Shown: in pieces, positions 47,626-56,909 of the stretch
Position numbering within the stretch: position 1 is the first letter of the stretch
Layout: each line of letters begins with the position of its first letter
From: Pedobacter antarcticus
GTDB lineage: Bacteria > Bacteroidota > Bacteroidia > Sphingobacteriales > Sphingobacteriaceae
Direction: 5' to 3'
Assembly (NCBI RefSeq): GCF_900112985.1
Contig: NZ_FONS01000002.1
Span: forward strand, 186,001-250,000
Length of the DNA stretch: 64,000 bases
Notes under the pieces: generated by a model
Told to the model about the DNA's origin: nothing
Database searches by the model: none
The model's input: only the letters and a program-made list of their open reading frames with translations
Position numbers and translations under genes: made by a program

Positions 47626-48123
47626 TACATTTAGTTTTTTTTTAAAACGTTTTAGCTGGATCTGAAATAATAGTGCTTTTCTATACCACCTAATTTTTCG
47701 TGTGATTGGCGGCAGCCTTAGCACCTTGTCCCAAAGACATTAATGCCTTTGGGACAAAACCTGAAACTACGGATACTAATCCCAATTTAGAAAGCTTGAA
47801 TAGCGAGCTCTAATAGAATTTCTGCATTATTAATCTGTTTTGTTAAGGTTTAATTGCGTGTTTGCTGTCAAGATATCTGTCTGATTCTTTCAGGTCAGGC
47901 GGAAAACTTAACGTCGCGAAAAACTAGATTCCTGTATAACCTTTAATTTAAGTCGCTGTTAAAACCAGTAACACCCTTAAATAGTAGTCGAGGGGAGCGG
48001 AAAGGAATTATTTAGCTGGAGGAATTTGTTTGCAAAATGGATTATAATGCATTTGATTTATTGCTATATTTGCGGCGGTTCGATTTCGCTATTTCAAATG
48101 CAGTGTAATATACAGCCATCATT
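47626..48123. other. Spacer between the SusC remnant and tRNA-Arg
   Basis: No coding frame is seen. It contains an 11-bp perfect inverted repeat, ttgtcccaaag (47726-47736) and ctttgggacaa (47747-47757), without a T run. It also holds TATATTTG at 48065-48072, a plausible -7 box for the tRNA gene. Confidence 0.5.
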
Positions 48124-48195
48124 GGTCCCGTAGTTCAACGGATAGAATAGAAGTTTCCTAAACTTTAGATATGAGTTCGATTCTCGTCGGGACCA
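48124..48195 (+). tRNA. tRNA-Arg(CCT)
   Basis: A full cloverleaf can be folded: acceptor ggtcccg/cgggacc, discriminator A, an anticodon stem gaagt/acttt with loop ttcctaa (anticodon CCT, reading AGG), and a T arm with gttcgattc. CCA is not fully encoded. A -7 box (TATATTTG, 48065) lies about 50 bp upstream and a terminator follows. Confidence 0.95.
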
Positions 48196-48197
48196 CG

Positions 48198-48233
48198 AAA
48201 GCTCGGTAGTACTTAATACTACCGAGCTTTTTT
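48198..48233 (+). terminator. Terminator of tRNA-Arg
   Basis: aaagctcggtagta and tactaccgagcttt form a perfect 14-bp stem followed by T's. Confidence 0.92.
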
Positions 48234-48609
48234 GCTTCAAGGAATTACTGAACCTTATCTTTTTTTATGCCTTTTGCCAAGAGGATAGTGAAAATACTAA
48301 AGCTTAGTGTTAGTTAGTAAAATTTCAAATGAGAGTTTAATGCAGTTAAATCTCATAGATGTTTTGCTCGTAAGACTGAAGGATTCTTCTTCGTGCCATT
48401 ATTCATGTAAGAACGTCTGAATCTAAAAAGGAGGTTCTTCTAAGGGCGTCTTTTCTTAAAGCGTGTTGAATTTGAAATTGTTTAACCTCATCATGTAAAT
48501 GTGTAATTTCAGTATAAGCATTATATCAAAACTTAACTGAGCACTAAAACTAGCTGTAATTTTGAAATTATGGTGGTGAAATATTGATTATAATATAATG
48601 CGCAGTATA
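48234..48609. other. Spacer after tRNA-Arg
   Basis: I see no gene, RNA or clear attachment-site repeat of the tRNA 3' end here. The region lies downstream of the minus-strand VWA-like gene. Confidence 0.4.
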
Positions 48610-49551
48610 TTATCGTTTGATAAAATCCATAATATATTGAACTGCTTCGGTAGTGTTGCTCGCTGTAGATTTGAGCTCAAATCTCTTTACGCCAGACGAC
48701 TTAAACCAATCAGTCCAAATCACATTCATAATTTCCATATCTGTCGGATGCTTAGTTGCAGCCCCAGTTTTAGAAAGCGACCGATCATACATTTCCAATA
48801 CAATAACATCCAGATCTTTTAAAAAAGGATTAGTTGTCGGATTAATTTTGAATTTTGGATTCATATTTAGAAAGACCTCCATGCTACTTTCTTTTGATTT
48901 CAGAAAGGCGGTCCGAAAACCGGCAACTTTTGCGGCACTTAGATCATAACCTTTGTTATAAATGCCAGCCTCAATATAGCCGTCGGTCAGGAGAATCATA
49001 ATATTGCGAAATTTATGAGTTACTTTTCCAATTGCGGCATCAGGTAGCACTATTCGACTGTCAATACCTGATTGAAAATAGGTCCAGATGTCGGCTCCAT
49101 TGTTAGAAATAGCAGCGCGGGTGTTAAATTTTCTGTACTCATTTATTAAAGTTCTCCTGTCTTCAGCAAATGTGCGTGATACATGATTTCTGGACAGAAT
49201 ATAATTAATCCGATCAATTTGACGTGAACCGAATCTTCGAAAATCAATGGTTAGCGTATTCGTGTTTATTTTATAGAGTCCTATTAGTCCCTTATTGATA
49301 AAATCCACTCTGTAAACATCCTGCTGTCCATCGATTCTTTTGAGCTTTAATAGATCTGGCCATACTTTTTCCAAAATACCATCTATAATCTCTGCATCAT
49401 TCACGGCTTTAGGATAGAGTTTTTGATTTAATCGATTAGATAAGTCAGGGGCAAATACGACGTTATAATGGATAATTTGTTTTTGTTTCTGAGCAAATAC
49501 TTTCAGCAAAGGAGAGAGGATTAATAATCCAATTACAAGCAATTTTTTCAT
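48610..49551 (-). CDS. Secreted von Willebrand factor A-like protein
   Basis: A 313-aa protein with a signal peptide (MKKLLVIGLLILSPLLKVFAQ). The first strand VVFAPDLSNRL resembles a MIDAS DxS motif, and IMILLTDGYIEAG matches the later VWA strand with its Asp. This suggests a metal-binding adhesion or scaffold domain filling most of the protein. The ATG overlaps the stop of the PLD-domain gene (TAATG), so the two are translationally coupled and likely act together. The VWA call is from motifs only. Confidence 0.7.
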   Translation of the reverse strand: MKKLLVIGLLILSPLLKVFAQKQKQIIHYNVVFAPDLSNRLNQKLYPKAVNDAEIIDGILEKVWPDLLKLKRIDGQQDVYRVDFINKGLIGLYKINTNTLTIDFRRFGSRQIDRINYILSRNHVSRTFAEDRRTLINEYRKFNTRAAISNNGADIWTYFQSGIDSRIVLPDAAIGKVTHKFRNIMILLTDGYIEAGIYNKGYDLSAAKVAGFRTAFLKSKESSMEVFLNMNPKFKINPTTNPFLKDLDVIVLEMYDRSLSKTGAATKHPTDMEIMNVIWTDWFKSSGVKRFELKSTASNTTEAVQYIMDFIKR

Positions 49552-51545
49552 TATAATTTGACGCGTTTATCTATCTGAGACAGTTTGGTTTTATCATTTT
49601 GCCAATTTATAGCAGTACCGAAAGCTTCTTTGGATTTATCAGTAGCTTTGATTATCGCATATTCTTCATGCAGATAATCATTCCAGCCTTCCAAGAAAAT
49701 ATTGATTCTATCATTGAGCGCATCTATTGAGATGGGTAAATGATCATTTTCTACATGACTCTTGTAAATGGTAGAGATGTCTCTGATGTGTTGTTTGCCT
49801 GTTATTAAATCGGTTTTCTTAATTTCCTTTAGCATATTCAACTTATTAGGCGTCGATTCGAGCTCAGTCTCAGTTATTTTGTACTGGGCTTCCAAACCTA
49901 GATTTAGGCCTTCGACAGTATAAATCTCTTCTTTTACTGCTAAAGACTTGTCTTCTTCTTGCCTTACATCTTCACTCATTTGCGTAATCAGTAAGCTATT
50001 TTTCAACGTTGCAACATCTGGGTTACGTTCATCGAATATGGAGATCAGTTTTTCAAAGGCAAATTTGAGCATCACCAAACCAAACCCTCCAAGTAGAAAT
50101 ACAAGGTAAAAATTTGGGTCTGTGAAAGCTTTTTCGAACTGCCAGACTTCATTAATGTCTCCGGCATCATATTTCATCTGATATATTGCCGCTGAGACCT
50201 TATAGGCAATAGCAGTATCAATTAAAAAAACACCGATGATGAACATGACAAAAATAACCCATGCTTTTTTCGTGAATAATTTTAGCAGTGCACAAAAGAG
50301 TGGAATACTGACAAATAATAAAATGAAAATAAAACCAGACCCTCCCTTTTCTAGAGTTAAGCTTAAGGCTTGGGGATTAAATATTTCCATCGGTAAAGAA
50401 TCTAGTCCTGCCTCTCTGGCAGCTCTTGAATCTTCAACAGCGAACAGTAAAATGTAACAAGCCGAAGAATAAAATATAAACAGATAAGTAATCAGACAAA
50501 TATTAGCAATAAGCACTGGTATAAATTCATACCATTTGAACTTCGGTATAATAAAATCACGTTGAGCATTTCTGATTTTTTCTTTAAACTCCGATATTAT
50601 TTTTTCATGAGATAGTATCTTTATGTTTTTTAGGCTTTCGATATACTGTTTATTTTTTTCTACATCGGATTTGATACTAATTAATTTGTTTTTTGCATTT
50701 AAAATCCCATTTTCAGCTTCCGATTCCGCTGTTTGTAATTGTAGATTGAGGTTTTCTTCAAATGTGTTAATACTTTTAATGCTCTGCTCGTCTATTTTCG
50801 TGATCAATCTTCTCTTCTTGTCATCTACAACATCAATGTCATTGATGAACACCGAGTAAACGGTGTCTAGGGATTTGGTTAAGACCTGATGATCTCCATT
50901 ATTAAACTTAGCACGTTCATAGCCCTGTTTCCTTAATATGGCACGATCGAAGTTTCCTATTTCCGAAGCGATCATCGAATCCAAAACTTTGGTGAATTCT
51001 GAGATTGCGTGCTCTTTAGCAGTATGTTTCTCGATTTTAGATTCTGCAGTCAACTTCTCTTCCACGGGTTTAATCATCTCGTTTCTTTGCTGAAGAGCTT
51101 TCTGATTAATGTTGTTGAAGTTGGCTACTAGACTCGCTACCGTTTGTTCGTGATTAGTGACAATAATACTTTCATGATTGTTTTTTCTTGCGTTGACGGA
51201 CCAGTTGTAGGATCCGTGGAGAGCAATCCGATTATCAATAACACAGAACTTTTGGTGCATAATTCCATAACCAACATTTTTTATTTTGGTTACAGATGCC
51301 CCCAGTATAATTAGTTCCTCAAAATCTAATTTTTGATTTTCTTGATTGTCTGCAATAATAAGTTTGACACTTACTTTCTGGGCGGCCTTAATTTTGATGA
51401 TTTCGAAAAGTTCATCATCTGTAAACCAGGAACTGGCAATAAGTATTTCAAAATCGGATCCTTCTAATTCTTTAACTATTCGGGCGAAAATTTCCTTGTT
51501 GTCGTCTAATACTTCTTGCTCAAGGACCTGAGTATCTGTAGTCAT
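49551..51545 (-). CDS. PLD-like domain protein with coiled coils and membrane helices
   Basis: A protein of about 664 aa. The N-terminal PLDc_2-type domain (about residues 10-140) has a single HKD motif, HQKFCVIDNRIALHGSYNWS. Long charged helical or coiled-coil stretches follow (about 170-330), then four hydrophobic helices around 345-510 (for example VLIANICLITYLFIFYSSAC and IFVMFIIGVFLIDTAIAY) and another helical C-terminal part. One HKD per chain implies dimerisation for activity, as in Nuc-type nucleases. The ATG at 51545 is preferred over a longer frame. It is coupled to the VWA-like gene and preceded by the 67-aa Cys protein. Confidence 0.78.
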   Translation of the reverse strand: MTTDTQVLEQEVLDDNKEIFARIVKELEGSDFEILIASSWFTDDELFEIIKIKAAQKVSVKLIIADNQENQKLDFEELIILGASVTKIKNVGYGIMHQKFCVIDNRIALHGSYNWSVNARKNNHESIIVTNHEQTVASLVANFNNINQKALQQRNEMIKPVEEKLTAESKIEKHTAKEHAISEFTKVLDSMIASEIGNFDRAILRKQGYERAKFNNGDHQVLTKSLDTVYSVFINDIDVVDDKKRRLITKIDEQSIKSINTFEENLNLQLQTAESEAENGILNAKNKLISIKSDVEKNKQYIESLKNIKILSHEKIISEFKEKIRNAQRDFIIPKFKWYEFIPVLIANICLITYLFIFYSSACYILLFAVEDSRAAREAGLDSLPMEIFNPQALSLTLEKGGSGFIFILLFVSIPLFCALLKLFTKKAWVIFVMFIIGVFLIDTAIAYKVSAAIYQMKYDAGDINEVWQFEKAFTDPNFYLVFLLGGFGLVMLKFAFEKLISIFDERNPDVATLKNSLLITQMSEDVRQEEDKSLAVKEEIYTVEGLNLGLEAQYKITETELESTPNKLNMLKEIKKTDLITGKQHIRDISTIYKSHVENDHLPISIDALNDRINIFLEGWNDYLHEEYAIIKATDKSKEAFGTAINWQNDKTKLSQIDKRVKL

Positions 51546-51588
51546 GATTGAGGATTTTAATAGCGTTAATGTTATAAAATTGAGTTGG

Positions 51589-51792
51589 CTATTGATTGTG
51601 GCAAGTAGGAGAACAGAATTTGCATCCATCAGCAGCGGTATAGTTTTTTTTCGCTTCTGCTACAGCTTCTATACAAGAGTAGAAATCACCCAGGTATTTT
51701 CTATTCTTAATATCAGGTAGGTATGAACAAAAGTTGTGATGAACCTCCTGATCTCCGTTGCTTTGTTGATTGGTATTTATGTAATATTTCAT
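51589..51792 (-). CDS. Small Cys/His protein of unknown function
   Basis: A 67-aa protein starting MKYYINTNQQSNGDQEVHH. It has a regular Cys/His pattern: HHNFCSYLPD, YLGDFYSCIEAVAEAKK, then DGCKFCSPTCHNQ at the end. The closing CxxCxxxCH could bind zinc. It is the first gene after an operator-like repeat and a -7 box, and lies 43 bp before the PLD gene, so it heads that operon. Small proteins of this pattern occur in Bacteroidota accessory DNA, but I know of no function. Confidence 0.7.
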   Translation of the reverse strand: MKYYINTNQQSNGDQEVHHNFCSYLPDIKNRKYLGDFYSCIEAVAEAKKNYTAADGCKFCSPTCHNQ

Positions 51793-51816
51793 CGTAATTT
51801 TATTGTTTTGACTCTT

Positions 51817-51861
51817 CGAAAATAGATAGTTTTAACGTGATTTTATTACGGGAAACCGTAA
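51817..51861 (-). promoter_or_regulatory. Operator TTACGG-N4-CCGTAA plus -7 box in front of the Cys/PLD/VWA operon
   Basis: The inverted repeat ttacgg-gaaa-ccgtaa is at 51846-51861. On the minus strand TATTTTCG (51817-51824), one mismatch from TAnnTTTG, begins after exactly 21 nt. The same spacing recurs at 54235-54279. The position fits an activator binding next to the -33 region. Confidence 0.6.
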
Positions 51862-51971
51862 ATAATAAGTGGAGTTTTGTGATTTAATTCGTTGTTTTAT
51901 AGTGTGTTGTCGGTTGATGTCTTCTTGATGATTTGTCCTGAAAATATCAATTTTTAGAAATGCCATGAATA

Positions 51972-53036
51972 TTAGTAGTTAGCTACTGTCTGATGCAATT
52001 GGGATCTGCTGTCATATATCTCATCGAGACTGTTGAGCTGTATTTTCTCTCCGGAATCTTTACCGTTGTGAAATAACTCTAAATATTTATTTACTGTATT
52101 GAAGTGAAATCTGCAGATCGGTTTTCTGTTATTATCATCAAGTAGAACGCCGAAATAGGATTGTGTATCTCTTGGAGAAATTCGTTCAGAAGGAATTTTC
52201 TCACGTAAAATAGCTCTGACGATTTGAAAGGCGTCCAGCTCTTCTTCGGTAGTGATTATCTTAGAAATTTCCTGAATGTCATCAATAGGAATGACTTTGC
52301 TTTCCTCTCGATTCTGTATTTTTTCATTAATATCTAACGCAGATTTTAAACGATAACTGATAGATTCATTAATAGATACCGACAGTGCTTTTTTAGTATA
52401 CTCTTTGAAAGAAATCATACGGTTAGCGGTTAATGTCTTATCAAAAAACCTATTTACCAATAACTTGACTAATTCGTCCGAGGGAGTTTCTATTTCCTTT
52501 TCAAATTCTTTTCGTATAGCTTTAATGTATTTCAGCCCTTCAGCTGAATCCAGTATACTTTCAAGGTTGTACGCATTTTTTGTGAAGCTTTCAAGAATTT
52601 TTATGGAGCTATCTTTCAGGTCTTCGATATCAATCGTTAGAAAAGGTTTCTCATCCATTATATTTGGTTTTTCCAGATCCGCATAGAAATTGTAAATAGT
52701 ACCATTTGTCAAAACGCCAAATCTTGCTTTTGATACATGGTAATATCGGTGGAGCTGAGAGTTATGCGCATCTGCATTTTCCTTCCAATGCTTGCACTCG
52801 AAAATCAGAATAGGTTCGTCATTTTTTCTAATAACATAATCTACTTTTTCTCCTTTTTTTGTGCCTATATCGCAGATGTGCTCCGGGACAACTTCCGTAG
52901 GATTAAAAATGTCATAACCCAAAATCTGTATGAAAGGCATCACAAAAGCATTCTTTGTAGCCTCTTCAGTTTTTATTTGTTCCTTCAAACCATTTACTCG
53001 CTGGTGTAGCTGCTCTAGTTTTAATTTTAGTTCCAT
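51972..53036 (-). CDS. HsdR N-terminal-like restriction-nuclease-domain protein
   Basis: A 354-aa protein whose N-terminal part (about residues 20-150) fits the type I restriction HsdR N-terminal nuclease fold: GEKVDYVIRKNDEPILIFECKHW gives the PD-(D/E)xK residues D, E and K in two pieces. The helicase of a real HsdR is absent, and no HsdM or HsdS is nearby. The C-terminal third (about 250-345), with CRFHFNTVNKYLELF, is a separate unassigned domain. It lies 20 bp after the DUF4236 gene, so they form one operon. A DNA-cutting role is inferred, not shown. Confidence 0.78.
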   Translation of the reverse strand: MELKLKLEQLHQRVNGLKEQIKTEEATKNAFVMPFIQILGYDIFNPTEVVPEHICDIGTKKGEKVDYVIRKNDEPILIFECKHWKENADAHNSQLHRYYHVSKARFGVLTNGTIYNFYADLEKPNIMDEKPFLTIDIEDLKDSSIKILESFTKNAYNLESILDSAEGLKYIKAIRKEFEKEIETPSDELVKLLVNRFFDKTLTANRMISFKEYTKKALSVSINESISYRLKSALDINEKIQNREESKVIPIDDIQEISKIITTEEELDAFQIVRAILREKIPSERISPRDTQSYFGVLLDDNNRKPICRFHFNTVNKYLELFHNGKDSGEKIQLNSLDEIYDSRSQLHQTVANY

Positions 53037-53056
53037 AGTCTCATGATTATTCTCGT

Positions 53057-54177
53057 TTATTGTGGTTTTGATTGTTTGATCGATCTGATGACACTTTGAT
53101 ATGCTGAGAAGGCATGTCCAAACTGTGCTGTGAAATCATAATTGCTGAATTGGTATTCCTCATTTAGGCCAGTGGTCGTTTGTAATCTTATCTTTCCGTA
53201 TTTGACAATTGGAATTTGATAGTTTCCTTTGAAACGTCTGTCTGGACTTCCATTTTTATTAACCTTAAGCCATGTCTGATCGATAATTATGGAATCACCA
53301 GGTACACTTTCTGTTTCTGTAAACCGGACGAATCCGTGGCTAAAATCCACTTCATCGATCCCAATGAGGGCAAAGTTTGACTCTGAAGAGTACATGACAA
53401 TAAAACCAGGATAGATGTATAAATCGGCGCCATTTGCATTTTGAAAGTAAAGCGCCTCAAAATTTGATTTAATATCCGGAAGTGATTTGATGGCAAACTT
53501 TACTTCCCGTTTTTTTAACAGCGTGTTGGCTGACGAGCGCGCCGCTACCCGGTCTTGATAAAAGGCACTTGTTACGTCCCAGATTCTGTTCGAAAGAATT
53601 AATTGTGTAAAGGTGCAGAACAAGGTTTTATACTTTTCGCTAATCTCAATCTCAAATTCTGTTTCCAGCTTTACATAGCAATTCTCTATTTGGATTAGAA
53701 GCTGGCTGGTAGCTTCCTGTTGGTTTTTAATATCGGTTCTTATATTTTGAGGGATAGATTTTTTAATCAGTCCATATAAAAAGATATAGCTTGCAGCCAA
53801 TTTTAACCTGGAGTTTCGAATGGTTCCTCTGATTTTTAGCTGGTCATTTTTTAGTTCTTTCCTCTGCTGGGCCGACATCAGAATAGCTTCCTTTATACCC
53901 TGCATATTTTGGCTCGTGATTTCTTGTATATCTGTGCTAAAAATATTGTCGTCTGATTGACCGGGTGTTGGCGGTGAAGGGAGGTTTTTTTTTGGTCTAG
54001 TAACTTCTGGCGGTTATAAATACCCAATGTTGGTATACCGGTGTTTATATATGTACCTTTTTTCCCAAATGTTATATTTGAACCCTTAATCCCGATAGAG
54101 GTACTGATCCCGCTCTTGCTGAAATTCAAATGTACTCCAGGAATGATTTTAATCCGTCTTCTGTAACTCCATGCCAT
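53057..54177 (-). pseudogene. DUF4236-domain protein, reading frame broken at an A9 run (possible programmed -1 shift)
   Basis: The N-terminal frame (54177-53893) is a DUF4236 domain: RRRIKIIPGVHLNFSKSGIS and GKKGTYINTGIPTLGIYNRQK. After LLDQKK it reads into a short tail. The -1 frame continues in phase as NLPSPPTPGQSDDNIFSTD into a 282-aa frame (53905-53057) with helical and beta parts. The junction is caa-aaa-aaa-acc: nine A's with a perfect A-AAA-AAA slippery heptamer. The full -1 product would be about 373 aa. It is either a controlled frameshift or slippage gene, a one-base loss, or a sequence error. It leads the operon with the HsdR-N gene. Confidence 0.75.
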
Positions 54178-54199
54178 CTTGTACGTATTTCTATTAGTA

Positions 54200-54280
54200 T
54201 TTTGTTAGCGACATTTTTATTAAAATGTCGCTAACAAAAATATATACGTATAAGGCTTTTTTTTTACGGTAAACCGTAAA
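54200..54280 (-). promoter_or_regulatory. Operator, -7 box and 5' stem-loop of the DUF4236/HsdR-N operon
   Basis: Reading the minus strand: TTTACGG-N4-CCGTAAA (54280-54263), 21 nt from the core repeat to TATTTTTG (54242-54235, exact TAnnTTTG). Directly after it comes a perfect 18-bp inverted repeat (54239-54222 with 54217-54200) around a 4-base loop. The predicted transcript would begin inside the hairpin, placing the stem-loop at its 5' end. No T run follows the stem on either strand, so it is not a normal terminator. Confidence 0.65.
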
Positions 54281-54405
54281 CCAGAGCGGTCTTAAAAAGA
54301 AAAATTAAAGGGAATTTGATATTTATTATCTTTTGGTTGATAGTGGCTTACGTAATTTTTATCCCAGTCGGAAATGGAGTACAAGCAGTTGCTGAAAGAG
54401 ATAAT

Positions 54406-55074
54406 TTATATAATACCAAAGTCTTTACAATACGCAACTAATTGCTCATTCTTGGAAAATCCTAATACCTCTTTCATAGTATTGAGTCGTTTTTCGACAC
54501 TGCTTGAGCCGGATGGCTTGATCGCATTAACTTGCAGGTAGACGGGGATGTCTTTTTGAAGGGTTCCTTGTGAGAGGAGGGAGATTATTGTGATATCAAA
54601 GGCTGTAAATTCATAAGCATTCTTTTCTTTCACATTTCTCCTCAGGTCTGCAGAAAGATGTATTTTATTCTTATAAATTGTATCTATGGCTATCCTCAAA
54701 TCTTTTGCGTCGTTTCTGGCTTTACGTACATAACCGTTTATTCCGAGCTCTTTAAAAAGTTTGTCAATGACAGAAGCCTTACTCTCTGCTGAAAACACAA
54801 TAACCTTTAAATTGGGCTGTATTGCCTTTGCTGCATTGATCAGATCCATTCCCCCTGCAATATTTTGAGCACGATGATCTTCCTCAAACGATAAGTCGGT
54901 AATCAGTAGGTCGAATGGTTGATCACCTAATATGCTTTTTCTGATTTGTGTCAATGCGTCGTCGCAGTAGTACGTGTATTCTGTATCTGTTATTCCTAAA
55001 TCTTCTAAAGTCTTTCGCACAGAAATACTTGCACTTTCATGGTCTTCAGCTATTAATACTCTTTTGAACATCAT
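54406..55074 (-). CDS. Response regulator, NarL/LuxR type
   Basis: A 222-aa two-component regulator. The receiver domain (about 1-125) shows VLIAEDHES with the acidic pair, LLITDLSFEED with the phospho-Asp near residue 59, VIVFSAES and a Lys in GYVRKA. The C-terminal HTH (about 150-222), FTAFDITIISLLSQGTLQKD to NEQLVAYCKDFGII, follows the LuxR/NarL pattern. The kinase gene ends 8 bp upstream, so they form an operon. It is the best local candidate to bind the TTACGG-N4-CCGTAA repeats. Confidence 0.9.
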   Translation of the reverse strand: MMFKRVLIAEDHESASISVRKTLEDLGITDTEYTYYCDDALTQIRKSILGDQPFDLLITDLSFEEDHRAQNIAGGMDLINAAKAIQPNLKVIVFSAESKASVIDKLFKELGINGYVRKARNDAKDLRIAIDTIYKNKIHLSADLRRNVKEKNAYEFTAFDITIISLLSQGTLQKDIPVYLQVNAIKPSGSSSVEKRLNTMKEVLGFSKNEQLVAYCKDFGII

Positions 55075-55082
55075 TTATTAAT

Positions 55083-56759
55083 TTAAGAAACGGGGCAGGA
55101 AAGTTGAATCTTTAATCCTCTTTCTACTTTAGTGTCAAAGGTAATTTCTCCATGAATGCTCTTAATACGGTTTCCCGTATTTGTTAAGCCATTTTTAAAT
55201 TGCATCTCCTTTGGAAGACCTATGCCATTGTCGGTGTAATGGATGAAGAATTGATCTCGTAACTCCTCAAACTTTACAACCACGTTGCTTGCTTTACTAT
55301 GCTTTTTCATATTTACCATGAGTTCCTGAAGGATATGCTCAATTTCAAATTTGTTCTTCGAACTTACTTTCTCCCACAATTCTGGGGTATTACCGGCGAT
55401 TGCTATTAATGTATGCTCAGTGGCAAAAGCTAATAATAACGCGGATATTTTCTCGTGAAAATGGTTGTATACGGGTTCAGGCTTATCATAGGAAATATCC
55501 CGTGATTTTTCGTAGAGATCCTCGATCTTATCCAGCACATGCTCTTTGTTAATAATGTCCTGATTTTCGATTTCAGTCATCACCCTATATAAACCATTTG
55601 CCACAACATCATGAACTTTTTTCGATATTTTCAGTTGACTATTACGAATGGAATTTTCGGCCTCCAGTTCCAGTCTCTGTTTTCTTTTTTTATACCAAAG
55701 AATGCTGACGACAGATATTGTAAGCGTTATAAATAAAACAGTAAATAGTAATATTCTTTGTTTTATTATCTGAAATTTTTTTTCAGTATTGTCTTTTTGA
55801 AGTTTAAGGTTATCTGCTTTATTTTTTTCCGCATCATATCTAATCAGCGCAAACTGATTCTTGGCAGTATTGCGGGAAGTTTGTATACTATCATTCAATT
55901 TCTGATAAAGTCCAAAATATCGTTTTGTGTCAACTGGTGTGCTAAGCTTTATAAGCTTTTCTAAAGATTCTATTCGGTCGTCCGGACTATTTAATCTATT
56001 AGCAACGATATTCATCTTAGTTGCATATTCGAGAGCCGAATCCGGTTGGATTATACTATAATAGTCTGATAAATGCGAGTAGCTGGCATTTTGACCCCAA
56101 CTATTATTTTCTTTTTCGCGAATGTGTAGTGCTTTTAATAAATCTCTTTTTGCGTCATAGTGTGGGTTTTGAAGCCATTTTGTAAAAGCAAAATTTGATA
56201 AAGTTCTTGCGAATTCCTGTTTGTTAATTGGTTGTCTTAAAATATCCTGATAGATATCTATTGATTTTTGATACTGTTTTTTCTTTCTATAAGCATTTGC
56301 TATATTATTCTTGATCACTAATATAGCAGCTGTGTCTTTTGTGAAAAGTAAAGATTTTTGATAAAACTCAATTGCCTGAGTATAGTTTTTTAGGTTGAAT
56401 GAAGAAATACCAAGATTGTTAAAATTAGATTTTATATAAACCAAACTTGCTTCATTATTGGAGTTAAGGTATGAAACAGCATTTAATGAAATTTCCTGTC
56501 CACCATAATAATCTCCTTTATCTGTGGAAATTATCGCCATGTTTACCAAGCATTTTCCAATTCCAAAACTGTCTTTTTGTTGTTGAAATATATCTTTGGC
56601 TCTATTGAAGTAGAGGAAGGCGCTGTCAGGTTTATTGTCTTCTCGATAATCAAAAGCGCGATCATAAAAAATATTATCCAATTTTCTTTCCACTTTGGAT
56701 GGTTTTTCACAAGAAAGAATGAGGAACATCAGAAGCGATAAGAAAGAGAGAGCTTTCAA
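55083..56759 (-). CDS. TPR-containing lipoprotein sensor histidine kinase
   Basis: A 558-aa kinase. The N terminus is a lipoprotein-like signal (lipobox LILSC). A periplasmic TPR region follows (about 25-300: DSAFLYFNRAKDIFQQQKD, YTQAIEFYQKSLLF), then one membrane helix (RILLFTVLFITLTISVVSILW, in part). The His box is KKVHDVVANGLYRVMTE near residue 380, and the GHKL ATPase domain has ELMVNMKKHSKASN (N box) and DNGIGLPKE (G box). This layout is common for Bacteroidota HisKA_3-type kinases paired with LuxR-type regulators. The signal is unknown. Confidence 0.9.
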   Translation of the reverse strand: MKALSFLSLLMFLILSCEKPSKVERKLDNIFYDRAFDYREDNKPDSAFLYFNRAKDIFQQQKDSFGIGKCLVNMAIISTDKGDYYGGQEISLNAVSYLNSNNEASLVYIKSNFNNLGISSFNLKNYTQAIEFYQKSLLFTKDTAAILVIKNNIANAYRKKKQYQKSIDIYQDILRQPINKQEFARTLSNFAFTKWLQNPHYDAKRDLLKALHIREKENNSWGQNASYSHLSDYYSIIQPDSALEYATKMNIVANRLNSPDDRIESLEKLIKLSTPVDTKRYFGLYQKLNDSIQTSRNTAKNQFALIRYDAEKNKADNLKLQKDNTEKKFQIIKQRILLFTVLFITLTISVVSILWYKKRKQRLELEAENSIRNSQLKISKKVHDVVANGLYRVMTEIENQDIINKEHVLDKIEDLYEKSRDISYDKPEPVYNHFHEKISALLLAFATEHTLIAIAGNTPELWEKVSSKNKFEIEHILQELMVNMKKHSKASNVVVKFEELRDQFFIHYTDNGIGLPKEMQFKNGLTNTGNRIKSIHGEITFDTKVERGLKIQLSCPVS

Positions 56760-56872
56760 TTGATTTATTTTTCACTAAAATAAAAAATAAATTTGGCTAT
56801 TTATTTTACTTAGATATTATTTGATAATTATGATAGAAAACGCTATGGTTATTTTATTAAACATTAACTAAA

Positions 56873-56909
56873 AAAGGAAACGGTGGCAAAAGCCACCGTT
56901 TCCTTTTTT
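56873..56909 (-). terminator. Terminator of the 50-aa lipoprotein gene
   Basis: aaaaggaaacggtggc-aaaa-gccaccgtttccttttt, a perfect stem overlapping the stop codon of the small gene. It separates that gene from the downstream kinase operon. Confidence 0.9.

Noticed and set aside
48124..48240. tRNA-Arg as integration site with attL/attR
   Set aside because: The tRNA is intact and next to the accessory region, but I found no repeat of its 3' end and no integrase gene in the window.
51972..53036. Complete type I restriction system
   Set aside because: Only an HsdR N-terminal-like domain is present; no helicase motor, methylase or specificity subunit nearby.
54200..54239. Terminator for the response regulator gene
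   Set aside because: Perfect stem, but no T run on the minus strand after it; the position right at a -7 box fits a 5' stem-loop or operator better.
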